A stretch of DNA of 64,000 bases from Photobacterium malacitanum (GCF_900185615.1 NZ_FYAK01000002.1:1-64000), one strand, 5' to 3'; positions 16,501 through 26,233 are shown, counted from the first letter of the stretch. Notes: a model not told the origin generated them from the letters alone. Translations and numbers: made by a program.

Positions 16501-16643
16501 CTTTTCTTGGTTATGAGAGCGTAATTAAGTAATGTGAGTCCGATAACAAAACACCAAAATTGAAAAGTAGGTAATACAGTAGCAACCGATCCTACTAGTA
16601 GACCTGAACCTAGGCTTATTGCTATTTTTTGTTGTATCGTCAT
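16497..16643 (-). CDS. Small 48-aa membrane protein, second gene of a pair
   Basis: This short frame reads MTIQQKIAISLGSGLLVGSV and ends LNYALITKKS, with two predicted membrane helices and a basic end. A GGGAT ribosome site lies 5 bases before its ATG, and it starts 9 bp after the stop of the 16653 gene on the same strand, so translation in one operon is likely. Its stop overlaps the stop of the converging PAP2-like gene by three bases. Function is unknown. Confidence 0.6.
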   Translation of the reverse strand: MTIQQKIAISLGSGLLVGSVATVLPTFQFWCFVIGLTLLNYALITKKS

Positions 16644-16652
16644 TTTAATCCC

Positions 16653-16958
16653 TTAGTCGTTACTATTATCTAATGAATTTGGATTATATTTTTCATTATG
16701 GCGGCGGTATTTACGCTCTTTCCATTGCCAGTGAAGGATGCTTAATAATGGTAAGACAGTAACGAGAGCGATAAAACTGATTATGATTTCTCGAACAAAT
16801 ACGTCACTAAAACCGTTATCATTAATTAGCAAAGCACCGATAAATTTTCCTATTATTACACCTAAAAAAGCGGGAAGGCTATTACTCACAATAAACCGTA
16901 ATAGGCCTTTTTTACGCTGTTGTCGCCATTTAGATATTTCTAGATCATGGTCGGACAT
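16653..16958 (-). CDS. Small two-helix membrane protein, unknown
   Basis: From the preferred start (MSDHDLEISKWRQQ) it is 101 aa; an upstream ATG at 16988 would add 10 residues. A basic N-terminal segment (RQQRKKGL) is followed by two helices around 20-42 and 55-75 and a highly charged tail rich in Arg, Lys and Asn. It is the first gene of a pair with the 48-aa protein. No family is recognised. Confidence 0.6.
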   Translation of the reverse strand: MSDHDLEISKWRQQRKKGLLRFIVSNSLPAFLGVIIGKFIGALLINDNGFSDVFVREIIISFIALVTVLPLLSILHWQWKERKYRRHNEKYNPNSLDNSND

Positions 16959-17142
16959 CAATGCTATCCCAATAGGAAAAGATGGCATAATTATATGCTT
17001 GAAAACGGTTATATGTTACTTAGCGATACGAAGGTAAAATGTTGCCCGCAAAAGGGTTATGTAAAGGGGTGGGTTTGCATAGCAACATGTGAAATAAATC
17101 GTATTCAATCTAGATTGTTCACTACATAATCACTGAGGAAAA

Positions 17143-17331
17143 TTAGCCTAAATCAGTTAGGATTTCTATTTCATTAAAGTGAAGGCTAATCACATCATTA
17201 AAATGCGTATGCTCTGTAATAAAAGGCAAACTAATATCAATCACTTCATGTGGAGTTACTCTCAGCCACTGACCATTTTCGGTAACTTTCCAAATAGTAT
17301 CTTCTACTTTGATATATATTTTGGGCTGCAT
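17143..17331 (-). CDS. Hypothetical 62-aa protein
   Basis: A short soluble protein (MQPKIYIKVEDTIWKVTENG at the start) with a beta-rich look. An AAGG ribosome-site-like sequence lies upstream at good spacing. No neighbours on the same transcript are clear. It may be genuine, but length and lack of a known family limit confidence. Confidence 0.45.
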   Translation of the reverse strand: MQPKIYIKVEDTIWKVTENGQWLRVTPHEVIDISLPFITEHTHFNDVISLHFNEIEILTDLG

Positions 17332-17515
17332 CCTTTGCCTTATGTTATAAAATAGTGAACACGAGTAATAATTTGCCTTATGTTAGCGAACATAAATTAA
17401 TCTTCAATTGATATTTATAATAATTAATATTTTTAATGGTGATCTTGCTTGTAAGACATGATGAATGTGCATGAAGATTATAAATATCATGATTTTAAGA
17501 AGGGGGAGGGTAAAT

Positions 17516-17546
17516 AAAAAGCTAACCGCAGTAACTGTTAGCTTTT
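17516..17546 (-). terminator. Bidirectional terminator downstream of the 17573 gene
   Basis: AAAAAGCTAAC and GTTAGCTTTTT form an 11-bp stem around a ten-base loop, with T-runs on both strands. Confidence 0.85.
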
Positions 17547-17572
17547 TATTGGATAAGCGTTAAAAGCAAGAA

Positions 17573-17866
17573 TTAATCATCGAAATCAACAATCAGTTCA
17601 TCTTCTAAATAATCAATTAAACACCCTAATGCTAGCGCTGAAACAATATAGGTCGTTATGTCACCAATTTCAGGCGTTGATTGGTGTAATACATCGAGTA
17701 CGCTATGCTCAGGGTTATAAGCCACATTAAATTCTTTAGCGATCATGCAGCTGTCGTTATATTCATCGACAGATAATTCAATTTGACCATTATATTCACC
17801 AATATCTGTATCAAAATTATCAACCAATATTTCGATCATGGTTTCATAGTAATGTTGGTAATCCAT
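17573..17866 (-). CDS. Hypothetical acidic 97-aa protein
   Basis: A soluble, strongly acidic protein (MDYQHYYETMIEILVDNFDT at the start, IVDFDD at the end) with no recognised family. It has its own strong terminator, which supports it being a real gene. It is divergent from the chitinase at 18234. Confidence 0.6.
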   Translation of the reverse strand: MDYQHYYETMIEILVDNFDTDIGEYNGQIELSVDEYNDSCMIAKEFNVAYNPEHSVLDVLHQSTPEIGDITTYIVSALALGCLIDYLEDELIVDFDD

Positions 17867-18233
17867 TGATTCTAACCTGTTATTTTTAAAGATAAGCTAT
17901 CTAGTACATTAGCATTTATGGCGCTATGTTACCTTATTTCGCCGAGACAAAAAGCCTTAATCTTAAATATTAATTTTTTCATGATACAAGCGTCTATGTC
18001 CATTGTTGTTACAGGGCTTTACACATTCTAATCAACTGTTACATATATCTATTAGTATAATTAATACAAGTAATAATAATATATTATATTGAATGGTATC
18101 GTATTGATTAATAACACTTCATTGGTGAAACAAACGCTAAATATAAGTTGGTTGTACGGAATATAACTATCAATACTTATGAGGATGAGAGTGTTAGCTT
18201 CGTTGAGATGAGTGAACATACTTAGGAAGTAAA
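17867..18233. other. Intergenic region upstream of the chitinase
   Basis: AT-rich (long TAATAATAAT-like runs near 18060-18090) and without a coding frame. It must hold the promoters of the divergent 17573 gene and the chitinase. No specific operator was recognised. The AGGAAG before the GTG at 18234 is the chitinase ribosome site. Confidence 0.5.
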
Positions 18234-21200
18234 GTGAAAAAAATAAATAAAATAACAGCGGCTATATTCAGTGTAATACTGAGCAGCAATGTATATGCTT
18301 CTGACACCAACGTTATTGCTTTTGTTCCGGGAGAAACAAAAGTTCAAAATGGCACTCTGGTATCTTTTAATGGTGAGTGTTACATAGCTAAAAATAGCCC
18401 TGGTGTTTGGGACTCGCCAAGTATCAATTCATGGTTTTGGGACACTGCTGAGTGTTCAGGTGAACCAGAGCCTGAGCCGAATCCAGAGCCTAACACTATT
18501 ATTCCGTTTATTCCGGGTACAACCCAAGTTAATAATGGCGATGTTGTGTCATATGATGGCCAATGTTTTATCGCTAAAAATAGCCCAAGTATATGGGAAA
18601 CACCAACAACTGATTCATGGTTTTGGTCATTAACAGAGTGTACTGATGAGCCATCACCTGAGCCAGAAGAAACCGAACTATCGATTCTTGCTCCAATTGC
18701 AGGCCAAGTATTAAAAGCTAACGAAGCGGTTGTCATTAAGGCACGTATTGATGGTGAATTAGCATCAAAAGTTGAGTTTTGGATTAATAATACCAAGCTA
18801 GCTGAAAAAGCAATTGATCAAACTACTGAGCTTTACTCGCAAACTTGGACACCAACAGAAGCGGGCAGTGCGGCTATTAATCTCTTTGTGTTTGATAAAA
18901 ACAACCAAAAAATTGAACAACAATCTGTTGCTGTAAACGTTGAAGCTGAAGGTAACGACGATTTTAGCGCGCCAGTTGTCGCATTTGTTACTCCAACTAA
19001 CGGTTCAATCATTGAAGAAACGGACACTGTTTCTATTTCTATTAATGCCTCTGATGTTGATAATGATTTGACCAAAGTAGTTGTTAACGCAAATAACCAA
19101 CAAATTTGTACCTTTGATGCTGCAACAACAACGGTATTTGCATGTGATTGGCAACCTACGCAAACAGGTAATGTTACTCTAAATGCTATTGCAACTGATG
19201 CCCAAGCACTTTCTTCTAATGCTAGTTTAACTATCACTGTTAAAGAAGAAACCGTTGAGCCGCCAGTAACGCCACCGGGGGGATTGTGTGAAGAATTTAA
19301 TGTTTACCCTGACTGGACGCGTGGTGATCATGCAACGGGTGGCGACATTATGGTTCATGACAACATTGCATATTCTGCGGTTTACTGGACCCAAAGCATA
19401 CCGGGTAGCGACGCTTCATGGGCATTGCACTTAAATTGTGATGGTTCAGAACCAGGTACTGCGCCAGTACTTTCATTGCCAAACCCAATGGATCCTGTTC
19501 GTTTAGAAGTGGCGGGTTGGCCTAATACGTTTGTAGTTGCAAGCCCATCAACAACAGCGCCTGAGACACTGACTATTGCGACAGCGAACAGCGCTGATCT
19601 TACTGATGTTAATAAGCTAACTGCGGCATTTGTTGCTGTTATTGAACAAGCGAATAAAGCTAATACAGCATCAGTGATTATTAGTAGCGATGTGCTTGAT
19701 AATGCAACGAAAGATAAAAACCTATTAACAACAACTGTTGCTGTTAAAGAAGCGTTGATTAAGGCTGTTGATAGCACTGGCAGTAAAATTGATGTGGATG
19801 CGATCAACGCACTAAGCAATGATCTAAAGGGTTGGACACAAGCACATAACTTGATTGTATCAACTGTTGCACCGCAAGCGCCATTTGGTTGGTCGTTATC
19901 AATCGGTGAGTTTGCATTTGATACCCATTCTGGCCGTCAGTCAGTGTGGAATGCCGCATCTAATTACAGCGCAGATTTATTAGACAAGCTTGCACTTTAT
20001 ACAGCAGATAGCGCAACCAAAGCTGATTTCGTGGCCTTTACTAAGTCAAATGCAACGGCTGCTCTGTCAAATGATCAATGGCACAATGCGCTAGAATACG
20101 TTAAGCAAGTCACTGATTTTGTAAAAACGCCTGCGATGTTAGCCAATATGCCAACAGATCAAGCTGCTAATTACTTTATGGGTAATGCAACCTCAGAGCA
20201 GAAAATCCGCAAAGCAGCTTACAGTAATATTTTTGCTATTTTGTTTGATAAAAACAGCGCTAATTTAACCGCGCAAATTGAATCTTACCAAACAGCTAAA
20301 GTGCCGCTGTACTATGTTGGCAAAGAGCTAGAAAAAGGCTCACTAACACGCATAGAAGCATTGAACCAACAGCTGACCAATGCGGCTGATGTAATGGATA
20401 ACGAAGCCTTCCTTTACGAAACGCCACAGTCACAATGGATCCCATCTACCGTTTATAAGTGGAATGATTTCCTTGATGGCTTAAATGCAATGCACAATAT
20501 TGGTGTTGCAGGTAATAAGTTTTGGCTATTGAGTGATGACGCTGATGATGCAACTAACATTGTCTACGCTAAAGTTGCCATTGCTGCATTCTTAGCCCAA
20601 AGCATGCAAGAGACGATTCGCTATAACGCTTGTGATGAGAATAACTGGTCTGAAGTAAAATACGGTGCACCTGCAGACTACCCAATGACAGCAAGTTGTG
20701 GTCAGTTAGGTCAGAAATATGCAGATTACGGTGTGAATCCTGATTCAGGCTTAGATTACGCTTACTCTTGCCCTCGTGATAACAAGATGGAAGTGAGTGC
20801 ATTAACGCATGCTAAATGGTACGGTGCGCCAGCGCCAGTATTTGCCGCACCAGACGCAGTACTTGAAGAGCGTGGCCTATTGGTTAATGGTGCGGTTGGT
20901 CGTTGGACAAACAATGGTCACTGTAATGATGTACCAGAAAATGTCGATACTTCTAAGCAGGTGTGGGAACGTGATACTTGTAAGACTTATGTTGGTCAAC
21001 AAGCGGGTACGTTTATTTGGGATGGTAGCAGCCAGGAAAGTGTTGAAGGTTGTGGCTGGTGGGGACGCGGTGTCATTCAAACGACAGGCCGTCAGAACTT
21101 CGGTACCCTTAACCATTACTTAGGCCGTTCCCATGTTGATCCTGCGACAATTGGTAAAACCATTGATGGTGTTACCGTTGAAGCACCACCAGCAAACCCA

Positions 21201-21542
21201 CTGTATGCTGATCTTGATTTCTGTTCAAATCCGGGTCTAATTTGTAGCTCTGAAGAGAACAAAGAAATTAAGTGGATCGCAGGTTTGTTTTACTGGGTAA
21301 CATCGGTGCAGGCATATTCTGATGAAGGTGGACAATATGCAGATTGGAATTACTACAACGAACTGAAAAAGTACGTTGATAGTGGCCTAAAAGGAACTGA
21401 GTTTATTGATGATGTGTCAGGTATTGTAAACCGTGGTTGTCCAGATTCAGTATGTTCAACTGGCGAAGTGCATAATGCCAAAGAGCGTCAAGCTAACTTT
21501 AAGTTAGTGTTAGAAAAACTTGGCCTGAAGCCACAATTATAA
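18234..21542 (+). CDS. Large secreted family GH19 chitinase with chitin-binding and Ig-like domains
   Basis: The protein is 1102 aa with a GTG start behind a good AGGAAG site. A Sec signal covers 1-22. Two CBM5/12-like chitin-binding modules lie at about 24-75 and 85-137 (each ending WFW..ECS/T-type) with a Pro-Glu linker. Two Ig-like domains lie at about 148-335. A third aromatic-rich binding module is at about 345-395. A long helical region of unclear family spans roughly 410-750. The catalytic domain follows: FLAQSMQETIR (E793, probable proton donor) and G944-R-G with IQTTGRQNFG. It would hydrolyse chitin outside the cell. It is a single-gene unit with its own terminator. Confidence 0.92.
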   Translation: MKKINKITAAIFSVILSSNVYASDTNVIAFVPGETKVQNGTLVSFNGECYIAKNSPGVWDSPSINSWFWDTAECSGEPEPEPNPEPNTIIPFIPGTTQVNNGDVVSYDGQCFIAKNSPSIWETPTTDSWFWSLTECTDEPSPEPEETELSILAPIAGQVLKANEAVVIKARIDGELASKVEFWINNTKLAEKAIDQTTELYSQTWTPTEAGSAAINLFVFDKNNQKIEQQSVAVNVEAEGNDDFSAPVVAFVTPTNGSIIEETDTVSISINASDVDNDLTKVVVNANNQQICTFDAATTTVFACDWQPTQTGNVTLNAIATDAQALSSNASLTITVKEETVEPPVTPPGGLCEEFNVYPDWTRGDHATGGDIMVHDNIAYSAVYWTQSIPGSDASWALHLNCDGSEPGTAPVLSLPNPMDPVRLEVAGWPNTFVVASPSTTAPETLTIATANSADLTDVNKLTAAFVAVIEQANKANTASVIISSDVLDNATKDKNLLTTTVAVKEALIKAVDSTGSKIDVDAINALSNDLKGWTQAHNLIVSTVAPQAPFGWSLSIGEFAFDTHSGRQSVWNAASNYSADLLDKLALYTADSATKADFVAFTKSNATAALSNDQWHNALEYVKQVTDFVKTPAMLANMPTDQAANYFMGNATSEQKIRKAAYSNIFAILFDKNSANLTAQIESYQTAKVPLYYVGKELEKGSLTRIEALNQQLTNAADVMDNEAFLYETPQSQWIPSTVYKWNDFLDGLNAMHNIGVAGNKFWLLSDDADDATNIVYAKVAIAAFLAQSMQETIRYNACDENNWSEVKYGAPADYPMTASCGQLGQKYADYGVNPDSGLDYAYSCPRDNKMEVSALTHAKWYGAPAPVFAAPDAVLEERGLLVNGAVGRWTNNGHCNDVPENVDTSKQVWERDTCKTYVGQQAGTFIWDGSSQESVEGCGWWGRGVIQTTGRQNFGTLNHYLGRSHVDPATIGKTIDGVTVEAPPANPLYADLDFCSNPGLICSSEENKEIKWIAGLFYWVTSVQAYSDEGGQYADWNYYNELKKYVDSGLKGTEFIDDVSGIVNRGCPDSVCSTGEVHNAKERQANFKLVLEKLGLKPQL

Positions 21543-21559
21543 CGGTTAATAAATAACAA

Positions 21560-21593
21560 AGAACCCTGCTGTTGAAGTAGGGTTCTTTTTTTT
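21560..21593 (+). terminator. Terminator after the chitinase
   Basis: AGAACCCT and AGGGTTCT pair around an 11-base loop, followed by T8. Confidence 0.9.
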
Positions 21594-21628
21594 GTAAATA
21601 ATGTGCGATAGCAATGATTAGTTGTAGC

Positions 21629-22579
21629 TTATAGCCATCCCTTACGTTTAAAGAATAAGTAAGGTGCAAACCCCGCCAGTACCATTAAACCTAACGCATA
21701 AGGATAACCCAGTTCCCAGTGCAACTCAGGCATAAACTTAAAGTTCATACCGTAACTTGATGCAACCAATGTTGGTGGTAGGAATACGACAGATACCACT
21801 GAGAATATTTTAATAATGCGGTTTTGCTCAATATTAATAAAGCCCATGGCAGCATCCATCAGGAAGTTCACCTTTTGGAATAAAGACTCATTGTGAGGTA
21901 GCAAAGAATCAATATCGCGTAATACTTCACGTGCTTGTTCTAATTCACTCTCAGGTAAACGGGCTTTGCGAACCAAGAAGCTTAATGCGCGTTGAGTATC
22001 CATTAAACATAAACGAATTTTCCAGCCAGCATCTTCTTGCTCAGCTAGGTTTGATAAGGCTTTATCAAAATTTTCACCCGGCTTACCACGTAAAATAGTT
22101 TTGCCAATAGACTCTAATTCGCTATAAATATCTTCAATTACATCAGCAAGTTGCTCTATTTTAGTTTCAAATAAATCTAACAGTAGCTCGTAAGCATTAC
22201 CCTGTTGCAGCCGTTGAGTACGTGCCCGCATACGATAAAGTCGAAATGCTGGTAATTCACGTTCACGTAACGTAAATAGACGTCCATCACGAATAGTAAA
22301 AGCAACGGTAGCATTACTGACATAATCTTCCATATCTTCGGAATAAAAGAAGGAGTGAATATGTAAGCCATCTTCATCTTCAAAAAAACGCGCACTTGCT
22401 TCAATATCTTCAAGTTCAGGGCGTGTTGCAAGGCCTTGTCCTAACTCTTGCTGTACGCGCTCTCGTTCTTCTTGATTGGGGTCGATGAGATCAACCCATA
22501 GTGCTGATGAGATAGAGTCTTGAGCGTCTAAATCTAAACGTTGTAAACGTAAATCGTTTAATGTGAATGCGTTCAGCAT
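21629..22579 (-). CDS. corA: Magnesium/cobalt transporter CorA
   Basis: At 316 aa it has the usual CorA length. A large cytoplasmic domain is followed by two C-terminal membrane helices with the signature YGMNF at the mouth of the pore and a basic tail (FKRKGWL). It takes up Mg2+ as a pentamer in the inner membrane. A GGAG ribosome site precedes the ATG. It is a single gene with an unusually structured upstream region (22718-22822) that could be its leader. Confidence 0.96.
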   Translation of the reverse strand: MLNAFTLNDLRLQRLDLDAQDSISSALWVDLIDPNQEERERVQQELGQGLATRPELEDIEASARFFEDEDGLHIHSFFYSEDMEDYVSNATVAFTIRDGRLFTLRERELPAFRLYRMRARTQRLQQGNAYELLLDLFETKIEQLADVIEDIYSELESIGKTILRGKPGENFDKALSNLAEQEDAGWKIRLCLMDTQRALSFLVRKARLPESELEQAREVLRDIDSLLPHNESLFQKVNFLMDAAMGFINIEQNRIIKIFSVVSVVFLPPTLVASSYGMNFKFMPELHWELGYPYALGLMVLAGFAPYLFFKRKGWL

Positions 22580-23408
22580 GTCTTATATCTCCACTAATGG
22601 CGATGATATAAAGAACACTTAAAAACACGAAGTGAGGCTGATAATACAGCGTCTACCAATGAAAACTGGAATACTAAGATTTAAGCAAAAGCAACGAAAA
22701 TAAGGAATAGTGCATGCTGACAGTTAAACATTGTCAACTCGCACTTAAAAGCGCTGGAGGACAGATTAACGTGGAAAAATCTCATTCCAGTATCGACTGG
22801 GTGTGTTCAAAGCGGTGTCCTCTCAAATAAAGGTGTGCGCATGTTACGTCTGACTCTAAAAGGGTTCAAGTTACGCTATTGCAACATTAGATTTTCCTTT
22901 AAGTATATTAAGTCAATCACTTATTCATGCGCCATTAAGCATTATTAACATTGTTATAAACACCTGTTAACTAATTATAATAAGAGTTTATTTTTTTGCG
23001 TAATCAAATATGAGTTGATATTTTTTATATCAACATCACAAAGTTGTTGTAACTCACAGTATAGAGCAGACAATTTAACCATTTTGTAAACTGAACCCCC
23101 AATAACCCCTGTTGGTATTCGTAAATTGTAGTAGTTTAGTTTATCAATCAGTCTGTAAATGGAAAACATGAAAGACATCACGACACACTACAATGGGGAA
23201 TATTTGGTATTGGTTTGTATTTTATGAATGTGAATAAAAGCAACTTTAAGTGACGCTGTAACTAATGTTGTGAGGTGACGCTTTAAGTAAATCATCTTGT
23301 TTGCTGTTAATTATTCAGGTTAATCGTGTTTTCAATAGTTATTGCAGTAGTATTTTGCCAGAAAACGCTCATAATCTTGGCTTACAATATTTAAAGAAGA
23401 AATCACCT
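22580..23408. other. Long intergenic region holding a structured corA leader
   Basis: The first 250 bp belong to the presumed corA 5' untranslated region, with several hairpins. The rest is AT-rich. A weak 68-codon frame at 22975-23181 on the minus strand is not convincing. No known riboswitch class was recognised. Confidence 0.4.
22718..22822 (-). promoter_or_regulatory. Multi-hairpin RNA structure upstream of corA
   Basis: Read toward corA, the strand has an outer 7-bp helix GAGGACA/TGTCCTC (22816-22822 with 22757-22763) that encloses a perfect hairpin CCAGT-CGAT-ACTGG (22787-22800). A GCGCTT/AAGTGC hairpin with one mismatch and a TGACA/TGTCA hairpin follow, all within 105 bp. Mg2+ or translation control of corA is possible, but only the pairing is seen. 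Confidence 0.4.
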
Positions 23409-23783
23409 ATGACTAATTTTCAATACTACTTTCATCAACTTCCTTGTTTTAACTGTAATAAAACCGCAGTAAGTACTGATCTTGGTTGGTTAACAGCTAC
23501 GATGAAAGAAGATGTAGTCGCACAAATAGCGGCGATCATTGCGCAGGGCGATGTTAATTCAGAGCTTGTGGTGAACGTGACTTGTACTAAAGATGAAGTC
23601 CGTGATTACTTATTGTTAAATTTCTATGGTTACTCAGAAGAAACACTTGCTGATCAAGTAAAAGCAGAAGATGAGCAAGAAGTCGCACAAGAAATCGCTG
23701 AATTATTTGAAGATGGTAGCGATGTTGCTGTTTTTGAACACGAAATTGAATTGCAAAGCTGCACTGATTGCAATATTGGTTAA
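23409..23783 (+). CDS. Hypothetical acidic protein with two CxxC pairs
   Basis: The 124-aa start (MTNFQYYFHQLP) follows AAAGAAG at fair spacing; an upstream frame to 23301 is less likely. CFNC near residue 12 and CTDC near 119 could together bind a metal or form disulphides. The middle is helical and acidic (AEDEQEVAQEIAELFEDGSD). A strong terminator follows. The family is not recognised. Confidence 0.7.
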   Translation: MTNFQYYFHQLPCFNCNKTAVSTDLGWLTATMKEDVVAQIAAIIAQGDVNSELVVNVTCTKDEVRDYLLLNFYGYSEETLADQVKAEDEQEVAQEIAELFEDGSDVAVFEHEIELQSCTDCNIG

Positions 23784-23844
23784 ATAAATATCATTAAACC
23801 TAAACATGTGTGTAATACGTAACATGAGGTGCGATTTATTTAAG

Positions 23845-23878
23845 GCGTTAGCATACTAGAATGTGCTAACGCTTTTTT
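23845..23878 (+). terminator. Terminator after the CxxC protein gene
   Basis: A 9-bp stem GCGTTAGCA/TGCTAACGC followed by T6. Confidence 0.88.
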
Positions 23879-23906
23879 GTTTTCAGGCAATCTATTTAAG
23901 TAAAGA

Positions 23907-23917
23907 TATGGCTGTCC
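23907..23917 (+). repeat. REP-like motif TATGGCTGTCC
   Basis: An exact match to the motif on the right flank of the RAYT gene, followed by CATGTTTT. Confidence 0.65.
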
Positions 23918-24167
23918 CATGTTTTTCCTCCCTGCAGCATAAACATCATAACCGTTCAGGTTTCCATAATGGATCTACTGGTAAGATAGAAATACGACCT
24001 TGTAACCAAAGTCATTGTAACGCTGATCAAGAACGGAAAAGCACTCACCATTTTTGTGGTGTGATAGATAAACTCTGTAGGGCATTAATTACTCAGTGAA
24101 GTTAGTATCCTATCCAGTCGCTTTTTTATATCGCACTTTTAGTAAATAACTGTAAATAAAAACTCTT

Positions 24168-25547
24168 ATGACAATAATCAAACAGCTTTCTTTAGCAGCA
24201 ACCATCGCTGCATTATTTACCTCCAGTACAGTATTTGCTACACCTAGCAATGATGCAACGAGCACTATGCCTAATAGTGATTACTTTGCGGCAACGCAAT
24301 ACAAAGACGCTCAAGCGCCACTCAATAGCTTCGGTGCTATCGATGTAAAAACCAGTATTCCAGAAAATATACAAGTGCCTTCTGCACCCGTAGAAGCTGG
24401 TGGTAATAATGGGATCCCAGAAACCTTGGTGCAAAAATGGACTCAGGCAGGAGTATTTTCGCCTCAAGTTGCAGCACGCGCTTTCATTTTAATGGATGCT
24501 AATACCGGACAGATTATTGCCGCTAACGATGCCAATATGCGTATGGCACCAGCTAGTACCACCAAGTTAATGCTAATGTACATTGTTGAGCAAAAACTGG
24601 CCGATGGTGTAATTTCACTAGACTCAAAAGTACAAGTGCCAGAAGTCGCATGGCGCACTGGTGGTTCAAGAATGTTCTTAAAGCCTGGCTCTTTTGTTTC
24701 TGTGAAAGATCTTATCTCAGGTATGCTTGTTGAATCGGGCAATGATGCCGCTGTTACTTTGGCAAATTACATCGCGGGTTCTCAATCTTCATTTGTTGCG
24801 ATGATGAACGCGACTGCTGTTAAGCTCGGTATGCACAATACCCACTTCACAACTGTCATGGGCTTGCCTGCGCCAGCACATTTCTCAACCGCTTATGATC
24901 TTGGGCTGCTCGGACAGCACATCATGAACGACTACCCTCAATACTTTCATTTTTTCAGTCAAAAGTATTTTGAATACAATCATATCCGTCAACCCAATTT
25001 CAATCGCTTATTGTTCACTTACCAATATGCGACAGGCATGAAAACAGGTAGTACAGAAGCTGCGGGATACTCACTGGTAAGCTCTGCTGAAATACCAAAT
25101 AATCCAATGAAGTTGGTTGGCGTAGTTCTAGGTACAAAATCGTTGAATGATGTTGCCGCTCAAAGTAAGGCGCTATTCAATTACGGCTTTCACTTCTTTA
25201 AGCAAGACACTTTATATGCGGCAAATAGTAAACTTTCGGAACAAAAGGTTTGGGGAGGGCAGCAAAATACGGTCTCTTTAGGTCTTGAGAAGCCATTAAC
25301 CATGATCCTTCCTTCCAGTGTTGATGAGAAAGGTCTGGTAGCTAAGCTTCAAATTGAACGTGATATCAAAGCACCGGTTGATAAGGGTGAGAAATTAGGT
25401 GAAATTACTGTAACCTATAAAGATAAAGTTATTCAAACCGAGCCACTTGTCGCGCTCAACGGCGTTCAACAAGGCGGCTGGTTCACTCGAACTTGGGCAA
25501 GTATTTCACTGTATTTCCATAACTTGCTAGCATCTTACGGTCTGTAA
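24168..25547 (+). CDS. dacA: D-alanyl-D-alanine carboxypeptidase, PBP5 (DacA) family
   Basis: The 459-aa protein has a Sec signal (to about 25). It carries the penicillin-binding triads S-T-T-K in APASTTKLM, S-G-N in VESGNDAAV and K-T-G in MKTGSTEAAGY. The PBP5 C-terminal domain follows, with an amphipathic tail ending SLYFHNLLASYGL, the usual membrane anchor. It removes the terminal D-Ala of peptidoglycan stems in the periplasm. It is about 55 residues longer than enteric DacA because of an extra N-terminal stretch (about 26-80), so it may be a second paralogue. Confidence 0.9.
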   Translation: MTIIKQLSLAATIAALFTSSTVFATPSNDATSTMPNSDYFAATQYKDAQAPLNSFGAIDVKTSIPENIQVPSAPVEAGGNNGIPETLVQKWTQAGVFSPQVAARAFILMDANTGQIIAANDANMRMAPASTTKLMLMYIVEQKLADGVISLDSKVQVPEVAWRTGGSRMFLKPGSFVSVKDLISGMLVESGNDAAVTLANYIAGSQSSFVAMMNATAVKLGMHNTHFTTVMGLPAPAHFSTAYDLGLLGQHIMNDYPQYFHFFSQKYFEYNHIRQPNFNRLLFTYQYATGMKTGSTEAAGYSLVSSAEIPNNPMKLVGVVLGTKSLNDVAAQSKALFNYGFHFFKQDTLYAANSKLSEQKVWGGQQNTVSLGLEKPLTMILPSSVDEKGLVAKLQIERDIKAPVDKGEKLGEITVTYKDKVIQTEPLVALNGVQQGGWFTRTWASISLYFHNLLASYGL

Positions 25548-25576
25548 ACGTTAAACAATCGTAACAGCCATCATAC

Positions 25577-25627
25577 AAATAAAGCCAATACTCTTAGTCG
25601 AAAGTGAATAAGGTACTGGCTTTATTT
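25577..25627 (+). terminator. Terminator after the dacA-like gene
   Basis: AAATAAAGCCA and TGGCTTTATTT form an 11-bp stem around a 29-base arm. Confidence 0.75.
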
Positions 25628-25694
25628 CGTCATTTTCTACAGTCAATACTCGTGAGGGCGATAGGGGAGCTATCATCCACGCATTGTAGAGTAT
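25628..25694 (+). repeat. Partial copy of the ~160-bp repeat family
   Basis: It matches the first third of the copies at 26413 and 26751 (CGTCATT..CTACAGT, CGTGAGGGCGATAGGG, CACGC(G/A)TTGTAGAGT) with several changes. It ends exactly at the stop codon of the converging reductase gene. Confidence 0.65.
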
Positions 25695-26233
25695 TAAGAT
25701 AATCTTTCTCGTACATAAGTGGTTTGAACAAGGTTTTCTAAGATCACTTTGTTGCTCGTTACTTTAAAGTTTAATGGTTGTTGTAGATCACCAAATAAAG
25801 CCGTACCGCCGCCGAGAAGGATAGGTAAACGAGTGATAACCATTTCATCGATAAGATCTTCATTGAGAAAATGTTGAATTGTTATGCCACCATCAATATA
25901 TAATTCATTAAAGCCCTGAGAATTTAGTGTGGTGATAATATTTTGTAATTCACCGTTAATAAGCGTTACTTTGTCTTCATAGCCTTTAGGTACCTGAGTC
26001 AGGGTATTACTTAATACAAAGACAGGTTTAGTGTAAGGCCAATCGCAATCAAAACTTACCACCATCTCAAAAGTATTACGGCCCATCACTAAGCCATCAA
26101 TGCGCGCCATTAGGGGCAGAAATCCAGTATCGATATTGTGTGGGTTTGGTACTGCATGGAGCCAGTCTAACTTCCCTTGTTTATCGGCGATAAAACCGTC
26201 TAAACTGGTTGCAATAAATACGATGTTTGCCAT
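25694..26233 (-). CDS. RibD C-terminal/dihydrofolate reductase-like protein
   Basis: The 179-aa protein has the reductase-fold pattern of the YyaP/YwjB type: IATSLDGFIADKQGKLDWL at the N-terminus, VMGRNTFEMV near 50, PVFVLSNTL, ELYIDGGITIQHFL near 115 and an RLPILLGGGTALFG segment. It likely binds NADPH; the substrate is unknown. It is a single gene. Its stop abuts a partial copy of the local repeat. Confidence 0.85.
   Translation of the reverse strand: MANIVFIATSLDGFIADKQGKLDWLHAVPNPHNIDTGFLPLMARIDGLVMGRNTFEMVVSFDCDWPYTKPVFVLSNTLTQVPKGYEDKVTLINGELQNIITTLNSQGFNELYIDGGITIQHFLNEDLIDEMVITRLPILLGGGTALFGDLQQPLNFKVTSNKVILENLVQTTYVRERLS

Noticed and set aside
19382..19819. 145-codon minus-strand frame inside the chitinase gene
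   Set aside because: Antisense shadow of a strongly supported gene.
22580..22860. M-box or other known riboswitch before corA
   Set aside because: The pairing is real, but the conserved sequence of known Mg2+ riboswitches is not present.
22975..23181. 68-codon minus-strand frame
   Set aside because: No ribosome site, AT-rich, isolated in a leader/intergenic region, and no recognised family.
23863..24099. 78-codon plus-strand frame after the CxxC gene
   Set aside because: It begins in a terminator and runs through a REP-like motif; the composition is not protein-like.
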